The notes under the pieces are model-generated. The model worked only from the letters and a program-made list of their open reading frames with translations. It was not told where the DNA came from and ran no database searches. Both the position numbers and the translations under genes were made by a program. This document shows positions 22,901 through 34,900 of a stretch of DNA of 64,000 nucleotides, piece by piece. Each line of letters opens with the position of its first letter. The first letter of the stretch is position 1. This DNA comes from Ixodes scapularis. Taxonomy: Eukaryota; Arthropoda; Arachnida; Ixodida; Ixodidae. The DNA lies in contig NW_024609948.1 in NCBI RefSeq assembly GCF_016920785.2, positions 1,674,001-1,738,000 on the forward strand, read 5' to 3'.

Positions 22901-25900
22901 CACAACCGGCACCTTGATTGCATGTACCGGGCTCGTCTGGTGACAACAAATAGGAGGCAGTGCGTTGCGATGGAGTTTAGCAGCGAGAATTTCGCTGTTA
23001 AACTTCGCTTCGTGCAATCCATTCTTTAGACGTGGATAAATGATGACTATCGTTTGATCATGTACAAATTGCAATCGTAGGCAGAGAAGGACTTTTGACC
23101 GGTACAGTTTTCAATGTTCGTACTTATGCATGCATTACTCGCTTTCTGTTGCAACGAACATGCGCATGCTAGGCCATGAAGATCGCGAGCTGAGCTGTGT
23201 GGTGTTCAATAGCCGAGTAGTTTGTAAACAAAGGGCTTAAAGCCGGTGCAGTGCTCAATATTCGTGCGCATGGTGGGTGCTTTGCTCGCTTTCCGAATCA
23301 ATGAATAAGCGTGTGCTCGGCGGAAAAGATAGCATGCTGGCTGTGATTTTGTAAACATCGGAACGGTATATAAGCATCTGTCAGCGTCTGCTCTTGCACG
23401 CTATATGGAGCACAAAAATTTAACGAAAAAGAGAACACATCCTTAGCTTCTTATATCAAAATGATAACAATGCTTTCCTTTTGGCTTTTTATAAATATGC
23501 ATATAAATGTATATACATACGCAGTTATCCCGTGTTGTAGCTGTGTATGCTTCCATCACTGTTCCGTTCGCAGCAATATAACCTAGTTTGGACACAGTAT
23601 AGCCTACAAAGCAGTTCTTTTTTGCGTCATAAGACCCGTGATCCCCATCATTGTGGCGGTCGTCCCCAGGAGCTGCACAGCGGGCCCATGGCTCACCTGG
23701 ACGAAGACCACGGGTCCCTGCGGCTGGACCTGCGAGTGCCCAGGGCCGGGCCGCACGCCCTGGTCTTCTTCTACCACTCGCTGGACAATGACGGCTCTGT
23801 GGCCGCAGACCTGGTGCTGTCGGGCGCCGACCGGCTGGCCACGGGCAGGGCAAACTTCCACCACTGCAACTACAACCTGCTCTGCCGACAGGTGCGCTGC
23901 ACGGGCTGCTTTGCTTCCGCCGCGCTCTGCACACTGCTCAGATGTTGTGTCCATCCCACCCATTCCATGGCTTGGTTCTGGTGCCGAGTAAAAATGGTGC
24001 CATCGTTTTTGCGAGATTCGTTTAGATATTTTGTGCCCTTTCAGCCTGTTCTTTCGCCGGGAGATCATCCTCTCATCTTGTTCGATTGATTACACAGTTT
24101 TATTTCTAGCACTGGCCTGTTACACAAGTTCCAATACAACACGTGTCTCTCAGGTCACATGTCATACTAAAAGAATGTGATGTGTAACCTAGTTTGGTGC
24201 ATTTTGCACCATAAAACGCTTCATCATCAGGTTGCTTTGTTTGGAGGCTAACCTGCGGAGTTGATGGCCTTTCTTAGGGCTAATATGTCATGTGCATAAT
24301 TCATTCCTTGAACATTGAATGACTACAATTACTTACCTGCATCACTTGTATCAGTTGTTGACTACACACTTTTGTCGTACAGCTATTGCTAACTATCAGT
24401 TCCTTATTGTTTAAAAATTGTACAAGGCCTCTCCGAAAAAAACTTTACACTCTTTTTAGTTACGAAAATTACCTATACACTCCGTGCGGGAACTATAGGG
24501 GGCGCTTTGAAAAACGCGAGCAGCGCCGCTAGCGGAGGAGCTGGCGTTCGACTGTGAGACGCGTTCAGCAGCCTGCGGCGCCTTTTCGCATGCCAAGCTG
24601 TGGCGGCGGAAGCGCGCACAGACGAAACTTTTGCTTTTTGAGCTGATAAGTTGAGGGTGACGTTGCATGAGTGCTGGGGCAGAAGGGCATTTAGCTGTTC
24701 TCCACTTCTTATATATTGAGTTTGAGTCGTAATTAGGGGTAATTTCTCTAGTTGCGGCCGAAAAAGGAGTTGGAGTAATTTTCCGAAAAACAAAGAGGGC
24801 CGCCACCTTAATTGATCCGAGTGGGAAATTTATTTCGCTCGTCACTGTAAACCTAGGACTGCTGCAAAGATGATATTTGGAGGCGAGTGAGATGTTCACT
24901 AAGTTTGTGCACGAAGAGTGCCAAGTTTCTTTAAGACAGCAGGTGTGAAAGTTATGTTTTTAACGAATAAAGAAATAAAGCTGTACGGGATATCCAATAT
25001 TGGTCCCTAAATGTGCCTACCCGGTTACCACGGGGATGCCACCAGGGGGAACCACGACAACTGCCTCATCTGTGCCTGCCCGATCTCGTTGCCCTCCAAC
25101 AAGTGAGTTCCAGTGACAGGAAATCGAAGACGACTGCTTGACACCCGCTTCTTTTTATTTCTTTTCCAGCTTCGCCGACAGCTGCGAAGTGTCTCCGAGC
25201 GGACAAGAGATTAGCTGCAACTGTAAGAAGGGCTACTACGGACCTCGTTGCGACGTGTAAGCATGACCTGTCTTGTTTTAACCTGTTAATGGGCCGAGGC
25301 ATCTCGGAGTGTGTCGGAACAACTGCAAACTCGAGCAAAACTTTGGATGGACAAAACTGATGACCTATTGGTCTGTTGATACCTTCTATTGGCATAGGCT
25401 CATTGGCTGCTTCGGTCTATCAATGTATCATTCTGCACGTATTTGGTCTTTTGACATACGAGTCCCATGCATAGACGCACGACTGACGTCGCACCACTGC
25501 CATGACGCTGCTACGGGCGCAGATACTTTATGCGTGAATCTGGTTTCTGTGCACACGCAGTGCTCACACCTGGCGTTGGCAAACACGGACTTGTTTGTAA
25601 ACACCCTGATGTTGGTCTATAGGCATTTTACCGAGAGTTTCACGAGAGATTCAGTTTCTCCTGGATATGTGCATTTTTTGAGCCTTAATTATTTTTCTTT
25701 CATGCATGCACGCTCTTTGTTGCACAGTCACAAAGCAGGCTCACAGAGTTTTGGCTAAATGAAAAAACCGGTCTTCCATGCAGCTGTGATGCGGGCTACT
25801 TTGGCGAGCCCGACATGATTGGCAGCAGCTGCAAGCCGTGCGAGTGCAGCGGCAACATTGACCCGGCCAACCCGGCCTCTTGTGACTCGGTGACGGGGGA

Positions 25901-28900
25901 GTGCGTGCTGTGCCTCAACAACACGTCCGGACCCGCCTGCGAACTGTGCGCTCCGGGATTCTACGGCGACGCCATCTCGGTCAAGGACTGTCGCAGTAAG
26001 CGCTTGCCTGCTCCAACTGACAGTCCAACTAGGGAATGGAAACATCTTAAATTAAGATGCTTCCCTTCGCTAGGGTGTGAGAATGAAACCTTTGTGCACT
26101 GTTACTGTGCAGATATTGTGAAGGATAGCGTATTTGCAGGTTTAGTATCTTACAAAGTGTTCTGTAATAGTGGCATCATCATTGGGTGAGAAGTTGCGGG
26201 ACTTATGACGCAGGGGGTAATTTTTAGAGGTATCACCATTTAAAAAGAAAGAACCTGCGTAAGGGTTCTTTTATCTTAGAAACTAGGTTGCTCGAAATGT
26301 CTGTTGCAGTACATCGTAACGCCCATTGTGGTACATTGTAACATGAAATGTTGTAAAGGGATTACATACGCAGGCATTTACTCGCAACATTGCACTCGAT
26401 CGTTTATTGTGTAAGAGGGCCCCGTAGCTTTGAAGCAACTGCATCCATTGCCGGCAGTGTAACGGGAGCCTGCGTGCTTTCTCTCGCAGAGTGCTCCTGC
26501 AACCAGTGCGGCATGCACTCCTGCAATCCCCTCCAGGGCACCTGCAACTGCCACTCCAACGTGGAAGGGAGCCTCTGCGACCGTTGCGCAGTAAGCTGCC
26601 GTAGTTGACCGCTCATCACCGCAATATCGCTGTGTCATCCTGCACCCTCTGGCAGTATGAGTGGTATACGCTGTCTCGTGGTGGCCTCCCATTTGGCCGA
26701 GTGAAAACTGTTCTGATGTTAGCCTGAGACTGAGGCAGGAAAAGAGGAAGTTTCAAAGTAGAAGAAAAAGGAACAGTCGAGGATACGTCTCTATGAAAAC
26801 TGTAGTTTCATTGGAAGCATACAAATAACATTTTATCTTTTGATGGGAAAACAGCTTGGGAGTGACTAGGATCGTAGAAATTTTCAAATAATAGTTTCGA
26901 TTAATACACTATTCAAAATTTGCTTCCAGGTGACTGTGATATTAATATTTCTTCAGTGTTGATGACGGCGGGTCAATCCCGAGTACTGTGTTTCTTGCCG
27001 AGCACTGGTGCTCCGTGGAGAAGCAGCACCCGCAGAAGGTAGCTCCGTGGGTGCTGTTTCTCCGGAGCGTACCGGTGCTCGGTAAGAAACCTGCTCAATG
27101 GGGCTATGCTGCCGCGATCAGCGCTTGGAAAAGTAAATATTGGAGTTGCGTGAGCTTTGTGAACGTTATCATCTGTGTAGCGGTAAAATGAAAAGAATTA
27201 GACTGTGCTTATTATGCAGGAGCATATATTAGAGGGCAACCTGCGTTTATCATTAGTGACTGCCTTTTCGTTGTACATAAAATACGAGATTGAAGAAAAG
27301 ATTTTTTTTATGCACAAAGATGTAGTATAAATCCCCTCGATTACCGTAAAATACCGATCAAGCAGGTACTCAAAATTTGAAGATAATCGCGAAAAAATAG
27401 GGGATGGGCGCATGTGAGGTCATCAATTTTACATGTAGGGTGGTTCAAGTCACCAGGCTTGATCTAAAATGGACCGTAAAAATCGACTCCTGCACGTAGC
27501 CATGTAAACTTTTCGTCAAAGGTGTATTTCACAGGTCGGTTTTTTCTTGTAAAATTACAAAAGCGTAGCTCTCTTTCTGTAAACATTAAGGCCAAGAACC
27601 TTGCCAGGGTCTAAGGCAGGCAGCAACGCAGATGACAGAGTTCCGGTAGCGGGGTGTGTTTGGCATTCGTATTGATAGATGGCGCTCCCTCCTGATTGCG
27701 ACGGCTCGCGACCACCGTGGTTTATTAAAATGAATATAATCTTTTTGAAGTGTACCTTCGGTTAAAAAATAAATGCAAACAATAAAAGCAAAACTTAAGT
27801 AAAGAAACGCGTCTGCATAACGGTGGCGCTTTTTCTGCCAACGGATTTCGTCTGCTATCTTTCGCTGGTCGGCTGCACCTTTAGGCACTGCTCTCCGACG
27901 CCATCTATCAATACGAACGCAAAACACACCCTGCTACTGGACTTGGTCGTCTGGGTCGCCGTCCGCCATAGACCCTGGCAGGTTTCTTGGCCCAATTTTT
28001 TTTACTAAAAGAGAACTACACTTTGTAATTTTACAAGAAAAAACCGACCTGTGAAACAGATACACCTTTGACGAAAAGTTTACATGGCTACATGCAGGCG
28101 TTGATTTATATGGCCCATTTTAGGTCGAGCCTGGTCACTTGAACCACCCTTATATATATGTCCTGTGCATATTTTTTTAGATATTTTAAATTTTGAGGGT
28201 AGGCGCTTAGTGCGGAATGGGTGGATGCACAGTATTCTACGGTAGGTATTTCGGGGTATCTCTAAAAGTTTAAAACCTTAGGCATTAAACTTTCTGAGGC
28301 CGCAGTCCATAAATATAGTTATATATGAATTTAGCTTAGAAATGGACTTCTAAGTGAAAGCTTGGGAACACCCTTATGAGTTCAGCAGGATTTTCGTTTA
28401 AGCATGGTGCAGTAGTGAAAGGCTCAGAGAAACTCTTCCATATTCGATTAGAAAATATTCGGCCAAAATCACTATCCGCATCAAATTCGCTTTGAACTCA
28501 AAATCCCCTCGTGCCTAGAGTAAACCCATGGAATCGGTATGATGCAAATGAGAAACAGATGTCTTGTGTCATCGTCAACGAGCATATGTATTGGTGCCGT
28601 GGCATACTTGTGTCGGAGTGCTTTCCCTAGTGGAGTAATTTTCGAGCTTATCAGCTTCTCATCTTATGACCATAACCTCTCTGTTTGTGGACCATTTAAA
28701 AAAATTCAAACGCCAAAAGATTTATCTCGTCGAACTGCATGTGTTAAAAAAAATGTGCTTCAAAAAACTACTTTCTTTTTACAGCGGAGCTGTTAAGGGC
28801 TAGTTTCCCCAGCATCGTGTTCGTCAGCAAACAAATGATGACACAAAACTCTGGACAGCTACCACCATCTGTGAGTGACGGTGGCAACCAGACAACTGGC

Positions 28901-31900
28901 TTGCCGGTTGTCTGGTTGCTACCGCCGCTCATAGATGGCGGCAACGTTTCCAGCCTTTTTACTCTGGTTTTCACCAGAGTGGAAAGGCTGAATTTCTGTA
29001 GGCGTCGTCTAAGAAGTCGTCCAACAAGTTGTCCTTGAGGTCGTCTGACCATAGTACAGCTTTGCTGGTCTTCCTTCTTCACCAGAGTGGAAAGGCTGAA
29101 AGTTTTTTATGTAACATTTGTTGAGAGCTGAAAAGTTTCTGTTTACGTGCTTCAAGAATGGTCAGTCGTGGCTTGATGGGACATATTTTCGGCCTTTGTT
29201 GGCTGCTGAAGATGCTCTCGAGTTGACCGACCGGGTTCTTTCTATTGCACCTCATTTCTGGGTTTCGGCACCAGATGAAAGGACTTCTGGTCGTTATTTT
29301 AATCGGCAGTAAACTTTTACGTGTCATTTCTGCAGTGAAGGAAGGATGTCAGCCAGTTGAAATGGTTGAAGCTCATGCTGCTGGTTTTGTTCCCAGTGGC
29401 TCTTTCCTCATCGCTGTTTTGCCTAGAAGTTCTAAAGTACCGGCGTGTTCTTCTTGGCCCGCCTTTTAAGGATGCTCAACATTTTGGGCGGACAAACCGC
29501 CCTTGGGCTTGCGGTGAGTGAGTGGGCGTGTGTCTGGCCGTGCAGCCCAACCACTGGGGGTTCTCGGAGTGCCGAGGCTGCCGCTCGTGCGACTGCAGCC
29601 TGGCCTCTCAGTCCAAGCAGTGTGACCTGGAGACGGGACAGTGCCCCTGCCAGCCGGGGGCTGGAGGGCCGCGCTGCGACGTCTGCGAGCCGGGCTACTG
29701 GCGCTATTCGGCCGACGGATGCATCTGTGAGTGGCTCTTTCGCGAGCGCCCACAATACCGGCGCATCTTCAATCGTGGCGTTCATTGCGCCTTTATTTCT
29801 GGTTTCCCGATATTCGCCTCTTGGTGCCGCCTCATGTGTTCGTCGTGTCCTCGTTTTTGGCTTTTCAATTTCCGCCTCGTGATGTCGCGTTTAGTTGCTG
29901 ACTGTGATTTAAGCAGGGGTGAAGCGGCAGTTATGGTGGACGTCTGTTTTGCTGTAGGGTCAGTCGACGGAGACTCCGGCAGCCAGGAGTTGAAAGGCTG
30001 TGACAGTGGCGACCCGTTCGTAGCTTCGCCTTCTTTGCTCGCACTTTTGAGACCAACAGCGAGAATTGCGACCACTGGCGGACCCTGCCACTGCCTCCTG
30101 GGTTGTAATTTCTTGCCGCTTTTGTACCACTTTGCATGCTCGTGCAGTATAGGACATTAAACGCACCTGTTGGAAACTTGTTTCAGTTACTGTAGTGACA
30201 AGTCATTTATGGGTGCCTGTAATAGTATTAGAGGAACGCAACTATGAGGGCGTAACTATCGAGAAAAATTGTTTGTGGCCAGTGATTGAACTTTGATTTT
30301 GTGCAAAAACCACCTGTGGAGAATCCACTGTTTGGCGCTTCCCCCACTTTTTTTTTCCTCAGTCATGTATGATAACGATGAGGGTGCAGACCTTGTTATA
30401 TTGTTGGATACTGTAAAGAACTTTATCTTTGCGAGCTCAATATTTAGTCATTTTTGGAGGCACAAAGTTTTGCGATTTGGAGTAAAATGTTATGGGAAAG
30501 GGGTGAATATTACCCCTTTCCCCATGGGGTGATATATTCGCGTAAAAGATGTTTTTGGAAATTGTTCAAGTTGCGAAATTGGCAAAAATTAGGTCCTCAA
30601 GAAAATCAAGTAATGTGTAGCGTTGAATGCCGAATAGTGACTGCGAGGGATTGTCGTTTGGCTCTAAAAAACAAGGTCAGATGGGTAGAGAGAGCAAGCT
30701 GGAGCAAAAAAGGCAGTTAGAGAATGGATTTCGTCGAAGCCAGTCGACCTGGCTTTCGTTAAACAATCTCACCATCACCAACAAAGTCGTCGGCCCAGGG
30801 GAGCGCTTCAATTCTCAATATGTATCTTAGAAGTAATAGGCTGCCTGAGTCAGATACATATTCATTAATAAATATATAAAATCCATAACGCACAATTTTA
30901 TTACCACTGAAATGCAGAAAAACATGTCAATTTAGATAAACTTTCAACAAAAAGGTTCAGGGGACTGAAATGACCCCAAGGACTTCTTGAGTCTGACATC
31001 ACATTCTTCTCTGTCCTTGTCCTCTGGTTTTGGTTCGAGCTTGCTTTTTATAGAAACTCTATAGAAAAAACATATTTGGGGTAGTGTCCTGGCATCATAT
31101 TTCAGTGCTTTGCATGGAAAAGTAATTTTTATGGTTCGTCGGAGGGCGTTTCATGTGGCAGATGCTCTCCGAATGTCGTCCAACAATGTGCCTCGTGTTT
31201 CAGCGTGCAACTGTGCGGCCAAGTTTTCGGCGGGTGCCGTGTGCAACCAGCAGACGGGCCAGTGCCAGTGCCTGCCCGGCGTGGAAGGGGACAAGTGTGA
31301 CCGGTGCCCCTACCGATGGGTCTTCGTGGAGCGCGAGGGCTGCAAGGGTGGGCTTCCATTCACCAGCCATGACAGGCTCAAATAGGGCGCCTTAAATGCG
31401 TGGTCACATTGTGAGGGTTTTGTGAATGTATGAAGAGTTCGCAATGTCATGTGATGTCATGGTGTGACGTGGCGTCACCTTGTCAAGTGACGTCAGGCTT
31501 CCTAATATCTGCACTACTGTTGACAATGTTCTCTAGGCTTGTGCACTGCTTTGTTGTACCACTGCCTCTAGTGGGAGGGGTTTTCTTTGCTGACAGTCAA
31601 GAGAGAGGGGGGGTCTGTCACAAAGTTTCAGAATCCTTGAACACAGAAAAGAAAGACGCGTCGTGTTATGTTGCAGAATGACCTCATGTCATCGTCCTAA
31701 GACAGATGCCTGCAGATGAATTGCACCCTATAGATTCAAAGAATAAGTGCCAGAAAAAAGGAAGCAAAAGGAGTAGGTGTCCTTCTGTGACAGAACACGT
31801 AAACGTTGCAACCAATCGTATAAATCAAAAGGTTAAAAAGATTTTTTTAAGGTTTGTCATAGGCTGACAACCTCTCTGGGTGGCACATATAATTCAACTG

Positions 31901-34900
31901 CTTTATTTTAATGATTAAAAAGCATGAGAGGACAACGGACACAGAAGGAGACACAGACACAGCGATAAGCACTGTGTCTGTGTCTCCTTCTGTGTCCGTT
32001 GTCCTGTCGCGCTTTTTAATCTTTAGGAATCACCAACAAGCCCAACTTTCTACTCTCGTCTGCTTTAGTTTTATTGCGCACATCACGTGTGGTAAAGGAA
32101 CCGTTGCGCATTACAGCCAGTAGAATTGAAGAAGCAGTTAAAATATTTAGACTGAACTATGCGTGGTGCGATGGATGGCCGAGTGTGTTATTGCATACCG
32201 GCTCGTAGCATGAGGAGCGAATGCTCGTGCTGCAGACCCCAGGGATCCCGGGCTCAGTCTCCACCGCTACCCATTTCTATCTTTACAAACATCGTACCGA
32301 CGTGCGGTCGTCTGTCACCATTGCGCAGTGCACGTTAAAGACCCCAGGTTGGCAGTTGTACTGCACTGGATAAATTTCTCAGCTACAGTTCTAAGAAATC
32401 TGAAAAGTCTACATTCCAGTCGTTCTGATTTACAGAGCGAGCTTGGCAAATGATGAGGCTGGATATATGTTAAGACTTAAAAAGCATTGTGCGCTGCGCG
32501 ACTGGGCATGACGTTTCATCGCACCTACTGTCTCAGCAAAGACAGTTCTTTAAGCCTAAACATAGAGTTTAAGCTGGTTATAACAGACTTTGATTTTGAC
32601 CGAGATTTCGGTCTGTTGTAAGAGGAGTATGTTGTATCAGATATGAAGTTGAGTCAATGGCATGTAAAGGAAAACCAACCGAACTTCATAGATCGGTATG
32701 TTATATCCAAATGTTTGTTGTAACGAGCTTAGACTGTATTTACAGCCTTGTCATTTACCGAGCTCTCTTTATGGATTGCAGCGATTGACTCACCCAAGTG
32801 CTTTGCAGGAAAGTAGGGACCAGATGTACATTGGGGCTGTCTTCACTTCTTGCCGTCTAAATGTGCACACAGCACAATTCACCGATGTGCGTTGCTTACG
32901 GACGCAGAGTGTGGCGAGTGCGTGCACGCCCTGCTGGATGACACGGACAGCCTGGAGCAGATGATCGACAACATCGGGGACGAGATGCGTGACATCTCCT
33001 CCACTTACCTGGCCAACCAGCGGCTGCAGCTCGTCAACCAGACTGCGCACGACCTGAAAGTGGGTCCCTCGTCTTTCTTTCAATTTATGGGATGTACTTG
33101 TATTTCCCCAAAGAACTGTAGTCATCAAAATTGGCGGCATGTTTGGTCAACCTCCCAATCGCATTTAAATGCTGTAGCTTTAAAGGTTAAGCGGTGCTTA
33201 TAGTTTGGATGGTGCCTGGGGCAGGGTTTCTTATGGAAACGAATTGCATCACACCATTGTCTCTTTCTGACACTGAGCGCGCTTCCCTTCAGCACCCCCC
33301 GGATGCAAAGCCTTTGCACTGAATTTTCTGGGTCACCTAGAGAAGTGAAGCACGCTTTCTCGCTCTTTCCACCCCTCTGCTCTTCGTGCCACCTTACACC
33401 ACCTGCTTCTGCTCCTTTCGTTTTTGCGTGCTGGGCTTGTAGCTCGGTCAGCACCGCACTCGGCTTCCACGCCGGTGGCGGGTTCAATCTCTGGCACCGG
33501 TCGCCGCTCTTTTTCGGAATCGTCTAGTGGTTAGAAACTGACCTACCTACACATTTTGTGCTTGGGCAGCTCCTGAGGTTGGCTGGCCCTATAACGCTAA
33601 CGCCTTAAAAGTGCAGCTCCTTGCGGAGCATCAATTATTTTCTTCTTTATGTAGCAAATTAAAATATATCTTGGTGGCATTTAGATTAGCTGTAAATTAT
33701 TTTATCAATTAAGACATACAAATTCCAAAGGCCAAGAGCATTGTTTCCTTCTTCCACAATCAAATCTTGTAAGAACTACCTCGCGCTACGTATGAACCGT
33801 GAGCAAAGCTTACTTTTTTCTTGAGTTATTGAGAGCAATGTTATTAGGTGCACTCAGGTGCGGAAGTTTGCGTAGGCGCTCTGGACCAGTTTCATGTAAC
33901 ATACCGTAAAATACCGAGCAAGTGTCATGCAAAGTTAAAGATAGCAAGTGGTGGTTTGGGCTGGTAGGTCTGTCGTGTACGAGAAAGCGGCACCTAATAA
34001 ACGTAAGGAAAAAAATAGACAGAAACAGTACAGAGTGCTCCTGTTTTGTCTATCATTGCCCTGGCATTTATTTGGCACTGTTTTCTTGTACGGGAGATCA
34101 TTTAAAAATATGGGGATGAGTGCTTGTTCGGTTTGAAAGCAGAAAAGCTACGTGGTAGGGCAGGTTTTTGTTTGATCCGATTGAACAGTATAGGAGATAT
34201 ATAGGGGTCTGGCAAAACCCTAATTTTCAAAGCAGACATGGCACTCTCGTCAAGCCTGCTCTACTGCATCGCGCTGTCTTCTTGAAGAGGCATCCAGTGT
34301 GGTGAAGCACTTCAGTTAGCTCGGTGGGCTCAGAAGTTTGTTGGGATGGACACTTCATATTTTCTCGGCTTATATTTGAAATGTTTCTGTAGTAAGGGGT
34401 GGGCACTTATTGAGACATGGGTGCATACTCGGTTTTGAATGCGAAAGCATTAACTGTCTCATGAAGCGAGCCGACGTCATCACCTTTGAAGCCACGCAAA
34501 CGGCTCTTAAATGCTCTCCAAATCAAGCTAGCTCCCATTCGCCGGTTAGCCATGGCACCTTTTACGCCGTTTCGATCCCATTGGCTAGCGCACGTCGACC
34601 AGGCTCCCATTCGCCGGACACGCAGCGCCAGGTCAGCGCCAGCCGGCGCGCCAACACGCGTAGAGCAAGAATGATGCACATGCTTTCGCACTCACAACTC
34701 ATAAGAAGTGCTTAGGTGTACCTCAGTTTTTTTTCTTGGTATTTCAGGCTTCAAATCTCACCGGATTTCATGGTGGACACCTATGCTCTGTGTATTATTG
34801 GTCACAAAGGCAGTGTTTTCCAGCTCGCTCAAATTTCCTTCTTATGTAATCGACTGCGTCTGATGGAGCAGCTGATGAGATAAAAGAGCTTCGGGTGGTA

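Noticed and set aside
23443..24068. 163- and 154-codon - strand frames
   Set aside because: Shadows of GC-rich laminin exon 23670-23891.
24456..24899. 147-codon - strand frame
   Set aside because: Judged a dispersed repeat by composition and position; no domain recognised.
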